Assembly: GCA_919902665.1 (NCBI GenBank)
Contig: CAKKRK010000074.1
Span: 1-41,678, forward strand
Origin: Nitrospiraceae bacterium
Lineage (GTDB): Bacteria; Nitrospirota; Nitrospiria; Nitrospirales; Nitrospiraceae
DNA length: 41,678 nt
Reading direction: 5' to 3'
The notes under the pieces were generated by a model that was given only the letters and a program-made list of their open reading frames with translations, did no database searches and had not been told where the DNA came from. Shown in pieces: positions 1-7,034 of this stretch. Position 1 is the first letter of the stretch; each line of letters opens with the position of its first letter. A program made the translations under genes and the position numbers.

Positions 1-407
1 ATGCCGACAAACTTTCCGGGCTTGTCAAAGGTATAGGCAAAGTCGATAGAACCATTGGGATACACTTTGGGCGGAAGGTTAAACACGGTGTTGGCCTCAA
101 GATTCTCTTCTGTGCCGGTGTCTTTGATGATCCGAACTTCGGCAGGGAGGGTGCGAAGATCTTGCTCGATGTAATCCAACACGACAATTGTTTGGCCGAC
201 CGCTGGGATATCCTCACAGAATTGTTTTTGTTGAGTATTTTCAGGCTGATATCCACTGAAGTGCATCGTGTAGGGGCCGATCGTGAGCTTGCACATGTCC
301 TCGGCCATAGAGAGCCCACCGTGAGCATAGACCTGCGTGGACAAGAGAGCACTCAGAATAACTACTGCACAGCCAACTGTCAGTTTCAGCGATACGAAAG
401 ACTTCAT
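1..407 (-). CDS. Secreted protein with putative N-terminal histidine, 3' end outside window
   Basis: The reading frame starts at the ATG at 407, preceded by AGAGGA at a suitable distance, and stays open to the window edge, so about 135 residues are visible. A signal peptide (MKSFVSLKLTVG... ending STQVYA) is followed by His-Gly, so signal peptidase I cleavage after VYA would leave His as residue 1. The mature part is clearly paralogous to the next gene upstream (474-1061): both have HG-x-x-SM-x-ED, one Cys soon after, a (V/M)HFS-x-YQP block, a second Cys and LP-x-x-V-x-II. The two Cys may form a disulfide. I do not recognise a named family. The exposed N-terminal His recalls the histidine-brace copper proteins (CopC, PmoB/AmoB, LPMO), which is an inference from position only. 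Confidence 0.75.
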   Translation of the reverse strand, partial: MKSFVSLKLTVGCAVVILSALLSTQVYAHGGLSMAEDMCKLTIGPYTMHFSGYQPENTQQKQFCEDIPAVGQTIVVLDYIEQDLRTLPAEVRIIKDTGTEENLEANTVFNLPPKVYPNGSIDFAYTFDKPGKFVG

Positions 408-473
408 GAACGTGTCCTCTTTTTTGCAATGGTGAAGAGAATGCTCAGATACTGACATGCGTCGTCCGGTTGC

Positions 474-1061
474 TCATGAGCGACGGCGTGATGCAAACCA
501 TCCCCGCACTCGACCCGATTTCGAGAGCTCATATCCGACAACCCCGAGTACCAGCAGCAATGCCAATGGTCCAAGAGCTGCGCGTCCAAGCTTTGAATAG
601 TCAGCCTGCTGCACTCGCAGCAGGTAGGTGGAAGGGCTGAGCCCTTCCGCTGTGATGATCAATTTGTAGAGCCCCTTTTCTAGCGTGGCTTCACCCCGCA
701 CGATCCCATCAGGGTGAGAAACCGGCTTCCAATAGGCCACGGTCTTGGCCTCGTCCTGCTCGTTTTCATTGACCCCTTGAATGATCTTGACCCCTACCGG
801 CAGATTGCGCAGGCTTGGGTCGACAAGGTCCAGGACAAGGAATGTATCCCCCACATCCGGGATCTCTGTGCAGTACTGAGCTTTCGGTTCAATTTGGGGC
901 TGGTAGGCACTGAAATGCACCATATTCCCACCGATTTTGCGCACACAAATGTCCTCTTCCATCGACACATTCCCATGTGCGATGGCGGCAGTAGGGCCGA
1001 TTACGGTTACGAGGACCAAGGTCAGGAGGGGAAGGCTTATTCGGATCGCACACTTAATCAT
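474..1061 (-). CDS. Membrane-anchored secreted protein with putative N-terminal histidine
   Basis: This 195-residue protein has a signal peptide ending GPTAAIA, then mature HGNVSMEEDIC. It has two Cys in the same places as its downstream paralogue, a beta-rich middle, and a C-terminal hydrophobic segment (about residues 162-180) followed by a basic tail (GRVRGWFASRRRS), so it should sit on the periplasmic face with a cytoplasmic tail. The region around YWKPVSHPDG...GLYKLIITAEG looks like an immunoglobulin-type beta domain of the sort seen in CopC/YtkA-like proteins, but I cannot assign a family. It lies 66 nt upstream of its paralogue on the same strand, so the two are probably one operon that arose by tandem duplication. 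Function is unknown; periplasmic copper or redox-partner binding is possible. Confidence 0.75.
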   Translation of the reverse strand: MIKCAIRISLPLLTLVLVTVIGPTAAIAHGNVSMEEDICVRKIGGNMVHFSAYQPQIEPKAQYCTEIPDVGDTFLVLDLVDPSLRNLPVGVKIIQGVNENEQDEAKTVAYWKPVSHPDGIVRGEATLEKGLYKLIITAEGLSPSTYLLRVQQADYSKLGRAALGPLALLLVLGVVGYELSKSGRVRGWFASRRRS

Positions 1062-1266
1062 GACGTCATCCGCTGAATGAATTGTCTAGGTAGCCTAGAT
1101 TCCGAGGAATTTACCATCCCGCAGACTGTTGTTTCAAGTGCTCGAACCATGCGCCTCGATTGGTCTCGATGGTCTATCACCTCGTGCATGGATGTGGCTC
1201 GAACAATATTGAGAATCCATTTCACCGAATTTGAGAGACGAATTCAGAATACATCTATTTATCGAG

Positions 1267-1296
1267 TTGACGACGAGCGCGATACGTGATGATAAT
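1267..1296 (+). promoter_or_regulatory. Sigma70-type promoter of the bacterioferritin gene, possible Fur site
   Basis: TTGACG at 1267-1272 and GATAAT at 1291-1296 are separated by 18 nt and lie 40 nt before the bacterioferritin ATG. The -10 region is embedded in TGATGATAATGAGA, which resembles half of a Fur box, so iron control is possible but not certain. Confidence 0.45.
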
Positions 1297-1335
1297 GAGA
1301 CGGACGGCGATGACTTATTCGGAAGGAGGCCAAAG

Positions 1336-1812
1336 ATGAAAGCGAAAGAAGGGGTAATCAACATTCTTAACAAGATCCTGACGGCTGATTTGACTGCCAT
1401 CAACCAGTATTTTGTCCATGCCAAGATGTGTGAGAACTGGGGGTATGACCGGCTCTATCATAAGGTGCGGGAGCGGAGCATCGATGAGATGAAGGATGCC
1501 GACGAACTGATCGGCCATATTCTCTATTTGGAAGGGGTGCCCAATGTGCAGCGAATGAACGCCGTTCAGGTAGGGGAGACCGTACCGGAACAGTTCACAT
1601 TGGACCTGAAAGCGGAGCACGAGATGCTGACCTTGCTGAATGAGGGCATTGTCCATTGTACGAAGGTCACGGATTTTACGACTCGGCACATGCTGGAAGA
1701 TATGGCGAAGGATGTCGACGAGCATATTGATTGGATCGAAACTCAATTGGAAACCATCAAGCAAGTTGGCCTGGAGAATTACCTGGCCGAGCAGATCAAA
1801 AAAGAATCCTGA
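1336..1812 (+). CDS. bfr: Bacterioferritin, heme-binding type with degenerate ferroxidase site
   Basis: This 158-residue protein matches bacterioferritin over its whole length (LTAINQYF near the N-terminus, DEHIDWIETQLE near the C-terminus). The ATG at 1336 was chosen over the upstream frame because GGAAGGAGG precedes it and the family normally starts here. In E. coli numbering the axial heme ligand Met52 is kept (IDEM). Of the ferroxidase ligands, Glu51, Glu94 and His130 remain, while Glu18 is Asp, His54 is Asp and Glu127 is Val. In bacteria with two Bfr types, one subunit carries heme Met52 and a poor ferroxidase site and pairs with a catalytic partner; this gene looks like the heme-type subunit. 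No partner gene is present in the window. Confidence 0.93.
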   Translation: MKAKEGVINILNKILTADLTAINQYFVHAKMCENWGYDRLYHKVRERSIDEMKDADELIGHILYLEGVPNVQRMNAVQVGETVPEQFTLDLKAEHEMLTLLNEGIVHCTKVTDFTTRHMLEDMAKDVDEHIDWIETQLETIKQVGLENYLAEQIKKES

Positions 1813-1966
1813 GGGAAATTGCGAAACCCAAAGGAGCATCCTGTACGAACACTTCGTGAAAAGGGCCACGATGCGTGACGGGTTGCAGTGGATGACTCAG
1901 CTTCTATAGGTCGCTGCGTTCTGCGTCCTGTAGCTCGGTACCGTTAAGCAATAAGGGCCACACCGT

Positions 1967-2006
1967 TAAAAAAAGAGCCCATGGTTGTTCACCAACCATG
2001 GGCTCT
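1967..2006 (-). terminator. Rho-independent terminator (minus strand)
   Basis: A 14-bp perfect stem (AGAGCCCATGGTTG at 1974-1987 and its complement at 1993-2006) with a 5-nt loop is followed on the minus strand by a run of seven T. It would end minus-strand transcription from the 2.3-2.5 kb gene and, as a hairpin, may also act on the bacterioferritin transcript. Confidence 0.85.
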
Positions 2007-2314
2007 GGACTTCAAGTCCTTTGGCCGAATCTATGCCGGTTGTGGGCTCAACCGATTACCCTGACTTATAGTAGCAAGCGAGGTCCTCCCGAGGTTGCGA
2101 TCGCTTGGCTCGTCATGCGGGAGCCTGCAGGTTCTCTTCGTGAAACTTGACCATGAGCTCCATGCGTTTGATGGAAGATTTCTGACATCGCGTCCGTCGT
2201 ATCGGTTTCCACTCCGTTCGACACGGCCGGAATCTCCCATTTCCAATCATGAACAGCTGGGTTGAGTCATCAAATTCTTTCCCCGCACGCTGCACACTAT
2301 GAAACACGACTTAC
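2007..2314. other. Non-coding stretch or untranslated 3' region
   Basis: No reading frame here has recognisable family motifs or a convincing ribosome binding site. It lies between the end of the small zinc-ribbon gene and the minus-strand terminator, so it may be the 3' part of that transcript. Confidence 0.4.
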
Positions 2315-2512
2315 TCACGAGCAGGAAAAAGTTTTGAGCCATGCTTTCAGCCGTCGCGTCTTGAGCGATCGTGCCAGCCCTCTGGCCTGTCCCTGTTGAC
2401 GCTGGGAACATCGGCACTTGATGCACCATAGCTGCGGATTGCGATGGCAGATCGGTTCGTGACAGCGCAGGCAGGTCGTGATGAGTGCACATGCATGTGG
2501 GGCTGATCGCAT
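2315..2512 (-). CDS. Small zinc-ribbon-like protein
   Basis: A 65-residue frame begins with ATG preceded by AGAGGTAG at a good distance. Its N-terminal half carries TTCLRCHEPIC and WCIKCRC, that is Cys-x2-Cys and Cys-x2-Cys knuckles spaced like a zinc ribbon, followed by a basic tail (QGQARGLARSLKTRRLKAW). The basic tail would suit nucleic acid binding. I do not recognise a named family. It is the only frame in this region with ordered Cys pairs, and a strong minus-strand terminator lies about 310 nt downstream. It could still be a chance frame. Confidence 0.45.
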   Translation of the reverse strand: MRSAPHACALITTCLRCHEPICHRNPQLWCIKCRCSQRQQGQARGLARSLKTRRLKAWLKTFSCS

Positions 2513-2571
2513 GGGTTCTACCTCTTTTTTCTAGTGATGGTGTCTGGGCTGTGGACGGTAGCCAAGGCTGT

Positions 2572-4254
2572 TTATTGATAGTCCTCGTTCAGTGCCTTCA
2601 AGAACGCCGTGAGTGGAACGATGTCTTGGACTGTGAGGGCAATCCCTCCCAGCTCACGATCGCCGTTCCGTAAACCACCTGTACGTTGGAGATCCGATAC
2701 CTCACGGTAGAAATCCACAATCTGGTCAAGTGTGTCGAATTGACCGTTGTGCATGAAGGGCTCGGAATGTCCAAGGTCTCGAAGACCGGGTGTCTTGAAT
2801 CGCGCAATGGCACGATCGAGTAGGGTTGCATCCGGTAGTGGACAGGGCTGTTGATCGTCGCAGAGAATCGCACGGATCTTTGGCTGAGGTGCCGGCATGT
2901 CCGGATTGGCGAAGACGTTCCACAGGCCCAGGTCGGTCAATGTTGTGCCGGCAGCGGGAACGGCTCGGAATCGTTCGCTGGCCTGCGGGTGTTGTTTGGT
3001 AGCCGGCAGATCAGCGGCAGTTCGTGCCATGAGTGTGGGAATAGTCAAATTCCTGAAGGCCCCAACACCATGACCAGGAATCTCATCATATTCCCTCTGT
3101 GTCGTCCCCGTATTGTGGGCCTTGAAATCGGTGAAGTTCGGCGCGGCATGGCAGGCGACGCAGTTCCCAATTTTTCCGGCTGTTAGTTCAGCCGGTGAGG
3201 CAGCGAGCGCCGCCGGTTCCGTCAAGAACATCTTCAATCCAGCCAATTCCTGCGCCCCAAACGAGAATGGCTGGGTATGAAATTGGAACTGACCGTCTGT
3301 TCTGTTGGGGTTCGAGGTGACAAACTGAAGTGTCCCGGCCGACTCACGTGATTTCACGAGTTGCAGAAGACGTCTGCTGTAATCGATCGGAGATTCGTTG
3401 GCATTGGGCGCTTGCGGGAGCCTGTTGGTCTCCAGAAACACATCGAACGGAGAGCGGATTGGTGCTCCACTATCTTCGGTCTGTGAAAAGAGGAGGCTGT
3501 TGACGTAGGCGGTAACGACTTTGACGACGGCATCGAACACCTCCTGGTCGGTCGCGGAGTCGATCGTCTTGCGGAATTCCGAGGTGAGCTGGAATTCTTC
3601 TGGTATGGACGCATCAGTTCCGCCGAAAAGCACTCGGAAGGGGGTTCCGTCGAACTCCTTCGCCAGATCTCCGGTGCCGTTGTCGGACCTGACGATCCTG
3701 GCGATATGGGTGATGGCCTGGGTTCGTTCTCCAGGCAGCCAGCCGAAGTTTCTACCTGTGAAGGTGGCCGCGATCAGTTCTTCCATGGAGTTAAATTCGG
3801 CATCGAAATGGAATAAGACACCGTCTGGTCGATCGAGTGCTGAATTGACGAGAGGAGGTGAATTGCGGACGGCAACAGTTTTGCCGTCCGCTCGGACCGG
3901 GAGGGGGCTACGGCGCGCAAAATCAGCATAGGTCCGCATGCCGCCTCTCGGCGCATCCAGAATATCGTCAACCAAATGACAAGTCCGGCAATTCATTGAG
4001 AGCCCCTTGAATGGTCCCGGAGTGATCGGCGCACCCAAGGTTTCGACCGTATCGACGACGTTGTCACCGATCGTTGGATCATTCACGTCACCGCCGGTAT
4101 TCACGAACACCTTGAAGGCCTGGGCAAATCGTGTTTCCAGAAACAGCCGTTCGCCGACGGCTTCTTCAGCCCCTGGCGTACCGGTGGCGGTGAGAGGAGG
4201 TGGAGTACTCTCACTTCCTGAACAGGCGACGAGTCCAGTGAGGAATAGAAGCAA
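2572..4254 (-). CDS. Di-heme cytochrome c peroxidase/MauG-like lipoprotein
   Basis: About 560 residues. Two CxxCH heme c sites are visible, CRTCH at about 89-93 and CVACH at about 365-369, and the C-terminal part has the family pattern TPGLRDLGHSEPFMHNG...IVDFY. A hydrophobic stretch ending LTGLVAC is a lipoprotein signal, so the protein should be anchored in the periplasm. The family reduces hydrogen peroxide with electrons from c-type cytochromes, or oxidises protein or small substrates; which applies here cannot be told. It is longer than classical CcpA (about 330 residues). The start is problematic: the only usable in-frame start after a stop codon is TTG at 4254, without a ribosome site. 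The other frame just upstream offers ATG with MNQRSLVSSLL, which would complete a normal signal peptide if one base were shifted. Confidence 0.85.
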   Translation of the reverse strand: MLLFLTGLVACSGSESTPPPLTATGTPGAEEAVGERLFLETRFAQAFKVFVNTGGDVNDPTIGDNVVDTVETLGAPITPGPFKGLSMNCRTCHLVDDILDAPRGGMRTYADFARRSPLPVRADGKTVAVRNSPPLVNSALDRPDGVLFHFDAEFNSMEELIAATFTGRNFGWLPGERTQAITHIARIVRSDNGTGDLAKEFDGTPFRVLFGGTDASIPEEFQLTSEFRKTIDSATDQEVFDAVVKVVTAYVNSLLFSQTEDSGAPIRSPFDVFLETNRLPQAPNANESPIDYSRRLLQLVKSRESAGTLQFVTSNPNRTDGQFQFHTQPFSFGAQELAGLKMFLTEPAALAASPAELTAGKIGNCVACHAAPNFTDFKAHNTGTTQREYDEIPGHGVGAFRNLTIPTLMARTAADLPATKQHPQASERFRAVPAAGTTLTDLGLWNVFANPDMPAPQPKIRAILCDDQQPCPLPDATLLDRAIARFKTPGLRDLGHSEPFMHNGQFDTLDQIVDFYREVSDLQRTGGLRNGDRELGGIALTVQDIVPLTAFLKALNEDYQ

Positions 4255-4399
4255 GGAGGGAAGACACGAGCGATCTTTGATTCATGTGTAATCAAGGTTA
4301 GATTCATGGCGTCGTGGTTCCTTTCAATAGAATCAGTTTGACCCTTCATGGCAAGACCCCTCATCTAAGATCAATGGGCATCCCTCGTTCTGTAGGGGA

Positions 4400-4461
4400 G
4401 GTACGGGCCCTCGGGAGGTGAGAGCCCGTACCTAGCAAAGTGGGAGAGGTAGGGCTCCCAC
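4400..4461. terminator. Two tandem hairpins after the HD-GYP gene
   Basis: GGTACGGGC (4400-4408) pairs with 4424-4432, and GTGGGAG (4440-4446) pairs with 4455-4461. The hairpins sit directly downstream of the minus-strand HD-GYP gene and upstream of the peroxidase-like gene. There is no T-run, so a factor-dependent terminator or a transcript-stabilising structure is as likely as intrinsic termination. Confidence 0.4.
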
Positions 4462-4494
4462 TTCGCAGTCAGCGTAGGTCGTACGGCGACTGCG

Positions 4495-5187
4495 CTACCA
4501 GTGAGGCCTGTCCCTTCCATACATCGTTTCCGGCTCTCTCATGAGTTCATCCAGGAGACCGACGACCGAAGGGTCAAATTGTGTTCCTGCCGCCACCTGG
4601 AGAATTCGCAGTGTAATGCGATCTCGAAGGGGTCGATCGTAAACTGCGGGGACGTGAATGGCCTCGAATGCATCGGCGACTCCAAGAATTCTTGCTCCCA
4701 ACGGGATGAACGTTCCCCTGAGTCCATAGGGATATCCCGATCCGTCCCATCGCTCGTGGTGATGGGCGATCATGACGGTGGCTTCACGAAGGAATGCAAA
4801 AGGTTCGAGCAACGTGGCTCCCAGCCGCGGGTGGTTTTGAATCGCCACATAGGAGTCTGGTTCAACCCATTCTCGTTTGGTTTGTAAATAGTGTGGAAGC
4901 ATGAGAACGCCGATATCGTGAAGCAGGGAGGCCAGTTTGAGCTGGTGCAACTCCTCGTCTGTGAGAGATGCGGCCCGTCCGATGTGGAGTGCAATCGCCG
5001 CTGTTCCCTGTCCATGACCGGCTTGCCACGGTAGAAGCCGGTCCAGTTCTTTCGCCACTTGCCGAATGAGAATACTCTCCAGATCGCGCCGCGAGGCGGA
5101 TGGCAGATGGAGACGATCGATCTTTGTGAGCATGCCCTGAATGGTCAAGACGGCCGGCTCGATCCGATCTGTACTGTCGACATGCAT
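4495..5187 (-). CDS. HD-GYP domain phosphohydrolase
   Basis: A 230-residue protein with the full HD-GYP signature: HDIGVLMLP, then HP-x2-GA, HHERWDGSGYP, GLRG and ARILGVADAFEA. HD-GYP enzymes hydrolyse cyclic di-GMP (some cyclic GMP-AMP) with a di- or tri-iron centre. The metal-binding HD and HH residues and the GYP loop are intact, so activity is expected. There is no receiver or transmembrane domain, only about 50 N-terminal residues of unclear role, so the input signal is not evident. The ATG at 5187 has GAGG eight bases before it. A terminator lies just upstream (5203-5243), so the gene probably has its own promoter or depends on read-through. Confidence 0.88.
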   Translation of the reverse strand: MHVDSTDRIEPAVLTIQGMLTKIDRLHLPSASRRDLESILIRQVAKELDRLLPWQAGHGQGTAAIALHIGRAASLTDEELHQLKLASLLHDIGVLMLPHYLQTKREWVEPDSYVAIQNHPRLGATLLEPFAFLREATVMIAHHHERWDGSGYPYGLRGTFIPLGARILGVADAFEAIHVPAVYDRPLRDRITLRILQVAAGTQFDPSVVGLLDELMREPETMYGRDRPHW

Positions 5188-5202
5188 GACGCTGCCTCCT
5201 CA

Positions 5203-5243
5203 AAAACGAAGAGCCCAGAATCACTCGGGTGATCCTGGGCTCT
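5203..5243 (-). terminator. Rho-independent terminator of the porin-flavoprotein operon
   Basis: AGAGCCCAGAATCAC at 5210-5224 pairs with 5229-5243 with one mismatch around a 4-nt loop. On the minus strand it is followed by TCGTTTTTG. It lies 49 nt past the stop of the four-helix membrane protein and marks the end of that operon. Confidence 0.8.
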
Positions 5244-5291
5244 GGGCGAATAGCCGCTGGCCGCTAGATGGTAGACCGCCAACTGAGATGG

Positions 5292-5810
5292 TTAGGACCC
5301 TGGTGGGTGCTTCCCTCCCATTAAAGGCTGTTCCAGTATCCACATTTCATACAGTGGGACCACCATCATGACTAAGAAACTGATCGTCATAAGGGTATCT
5401 CCGGTCAACATGGAGATCACAAACATCGGAGACACGTAGCTAATCAGCCAGGGCGATACCAGATCGAGCATCACGCCCCCGAAGCCAGCCCATGTGGTGA
5501 CGGCCTTGAGGGTATGGCTTGCACTGGTCAAATACATCACGTGGATCAAAATCATGAAGACGACTGGCATCGTGAAGAGATGAAAGTGGGTAATTTCCGC
5601 CAGCTCGCGAAACGACATCGGTTCCCCGAACGTCGCGTCCGATCCTCGATAATGCTCAGCGATGCCTTGCGGTGACAATCCCGTCATGCTATGTGCCCAA
5701 AAAAACGAAAATGTAAATCCAGCCAGCATCAAGAGCAAAAATAATGTGTAGAGCAACCGAATATGGCGATCTGAATCACGGAGCCTGAATTTTTGATTAA
5801 AGTTTCGCAT
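5292..5810 (-). CDS. His-rich four-helix inner-membrane protein
   Basis: From the ATG at 5810 the protein has 172 residues with about four hydrophobic helices (near residues 19-38, 73-95, 108-133 and 138-157). The second helix contains His75, His77 and His90. The 13-residue spacing between His77 and His90 is like the heme-ligand spacing of b-type cytochromes, and further His lie at 16, 40, 53 and 99. I do not recognise a named family. It follows the FMN-binding protein gene by 25 nt and ends the operon, so a role as the quinol- or heme-linked membrane partner that passes electrons to the periplasmic flavoprotein is plausible but inferred. A longer frame from 5894 overlaps the upstream gene and looks less likely. 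Confidence 0.75.
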   Translation of the reverse strand: MRNFNQKFRLRDSDRHIRLLYTLFLLLMLAGFTFSFFWAHSMTGLSPQGIAEHYRGSDATFGEPMSFRELAEITHFHLFTMPVVFMILIHVMYLTSASHTLKAVTTWAGFGGVMLDLVSPWLISYVSPMFVISMLTGDTLMTISFLVMMVVPLYEMWILEQPLMGGKHPPGS

Positions 5811-5835
5811 GTTTGGGACGCTGGGTCCGCTTTCG

Positions 5836-6525
5836 CTAGTTCCCGAAAATTGAAGGTAAAAACCCTTTATCTTTTTTTGCGGCCAGCGTATCACTGCCGA
5901 GCCCGGCAGGCTTCAGGTAGAACTCGTCAATCAACACGAGTACCCGCTTCACACCAGCGCTGATGGAACGGACGGACATTGTGGCGCCTGTGATATTGAT
6001 AATATCTTTGTTGATACGGATTGGGTCCAGGACTGACTTGCCTTCATATTGCACATTGAATCGTTTCCGTCCTACTTCGCTTCCTCTGGCTTCGCGAAAC
6101 ACCAACAGTTCGACGTCGGAGCAGACCCCTTTTGCATCGACACCGACCATGTAGGTCATATGCTTATGCTTGCCGATGGTATTGTGGACCATGGCGTAGC
6201 CGTCGATTGTATCACCCGTTTCACCAATATAGACTTCGAAAGCGTGTTCCGGGAATTTCCATCCGATGCGTTGTTCGATCAGATCTTTCTTATCTTGGGT
6301 GAGCTGGATCACTTCCTTTCGCACGCGTTGCGATTTGGGGAGGACGATCTTCACGGCCTCATCTTCTGACATGAAGACTTCAGCGTGATTCAACTCGGCC
6401 TCAGTGAGATAGCGCTTCAGATCGTTGTCCCACACCTTTTCGGCACGAGCCGAGAGGGGAATGGTGAGACAGAGTGCCGTCCCAATCGCGAAGCATGTGA
6501 AAATTGTTCTTAGGTGGCTGAACAT
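5836..6525 (-). CDS. Secreted FMN-binding domain protein
   Basis: A 229-residue protein with a signal peptide ending LSARA. The C-terminal half has the FMN-binding domain of the RnfG/NqrC type, including NITGATMSVRS, in which the Thr of TGAT is the residue that ApbE links covalently to FMN through a phosphoester bond. It is therefore expected to be a periplasmic flavoprotein carrying covalent FMN. Its start overlaps the upstream lipoprotein gene by 16 nt and has AGGA before it, showing translational coupling. Transferase ApbE is encoded about 2.5 kb away on the other strand. The N-terminal part (KRYLTEAELNHAEVF...) has no motif I can name. Acceptor and donor are unknown; ferric iron is one candidate given the Fur-box-like promoter. 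Confidence 0.9.
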   Translation of the reverse strand: MFSHLRTIFTCFAIGTALCLTIPLSARAEKVWDNDLKRYLTEAELNHAEVFMSEDEAVKIVLPKSQRVRKEVIQLTQDKKDLIEQRIGWKFPEHAFEVYIGETGDTIDGYAMVHNTIGKHKHMTYMVGVDAKGVCSDVELLVFREARGSEVGRKRFNVQYEGKSVLDPIRINKDIINITGATMSVRSISAGVKRVLVLIDEFYLKPAGLGSDTLAAKKDKGFLPSIFGN

Positions 6526-6986
6526 CCGTGTTCCTGCAACTTGGCATCGAGACGATCTTGCATGTCCCGCATGGCTTCTATGGAGGGATCAGTCGGGGCC
6601 CAGCCAAAGAGACGTGATCCTCCTCGAAAGACCCAGCTGTGCCGTTCTTCGATGAAAAATATTCTTGTCCCGTCGTCCGTCCGCTTCACTCGGAGCGTGA
6701 AGCGAGATCGGTCTCTGCTGTCTGGGATTTCCCGTCGAAACGCACCATACTTTCGACCTGGCATTGGAATGTCGAGCCAGTGTGTAACGATCAATCCAGC
6801 CTCTTTATCGTTCGTATCGGCCGACCGATCCTTTACGGCATCGATGGCTGCATCCCAGGCTTGGTCATAAGTACAGGTGGTCGTCCGTTGGTGCATGCCG
6901 CTGGTCAGCAAGGCGCAACCTCCCACACTTCCAATCAGAAGGAGCGGGAGGATGTTCAAGTTCATTCGCTGCAGAAGCTTTGTCAT
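6510..6986 (-). CDS. Lipoprotein of unknown function
   Basis: A 158-residue protein whose N-terminus (MTKLLQRMNLNILPLLLIG) ends in a lipobox SVGGC, so it should be lipid-anchored, probably to the outer membrane. The mature part begins with a Thr/Cys-rich stretch, then an alpha/beta region (TYDQAWDAAIDAVKDR, FTLRVKRTDDGTRIFF) reminiscent of small periplasmic domains of the BamC/DUF type, but I cannot name it. It sits between the porin and the FMN-binding protein genes and overlaps the latter by 16 nt. Its ribosome binding site GGGGAG lies inside the strong hairpin at 6994-7018, so translation may be limited unless the hairpin is opened. Confidence 0.8.
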   Translation of the reverse strand: MTKLLQRMNLNILPLLLIGSVGGCALLTSGMHQRTTTCTYDQAWDAAIDAVKDRSADTNDKEAGLIVTHWLDIPMPGRKYGAFRREIPDSRDRSRFTLRVKRTDDGTRIFFIEERHSWVFRGGSRLFGWAPTDPSIEAMRDMQDRLDAKLQEHGCSAT

Positions 6987-6993
6987 GTCATGA

Positions 6994-7018
6994 GCTCCCC
7001 GCCGATCCGGCGGGGAGC
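6994..7018 (-). promoter_or_regulatory. Hairpin sequestering the lipoprotein ribosome binding site
   Basis: An 11-bp perfect GC-rich stem (6994-7004 with 7008-7018, 3-nt loop) lies between the porin stop and the lipoprotein ATG. On the minus-strand transcript its 3' arm contains GGGGAG, eight bases before the ATG. It could reduce downstream translation, protect the porin mRNA from 3' decay, or both. Confidence 0.65.
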
Positions 7019-7034
7019 CTCCCTAGCTGTACGG

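Noticed and set aside
162-455. 97-residue forward frame
   Set aside because: It is antisense to the secreted protein gene 1-407, which has a signal peptide, ribosome site and a paralogue.
1077-1289. 70-residue forward frame before bacterioferritin
   Set aside because: No ribosome site or family motif; it covers the bfr promoter.
2031-2307. Overlapping minus-strand frames
   Set aside because: No motifs, unusual composition and no ribosome sites; treated as untranslated.
4380-4495. Possible tRNA or small RNA
   Set aside because: The hairpins do not form a cloverleaf and there is no CCA-end or T-loop consensus.
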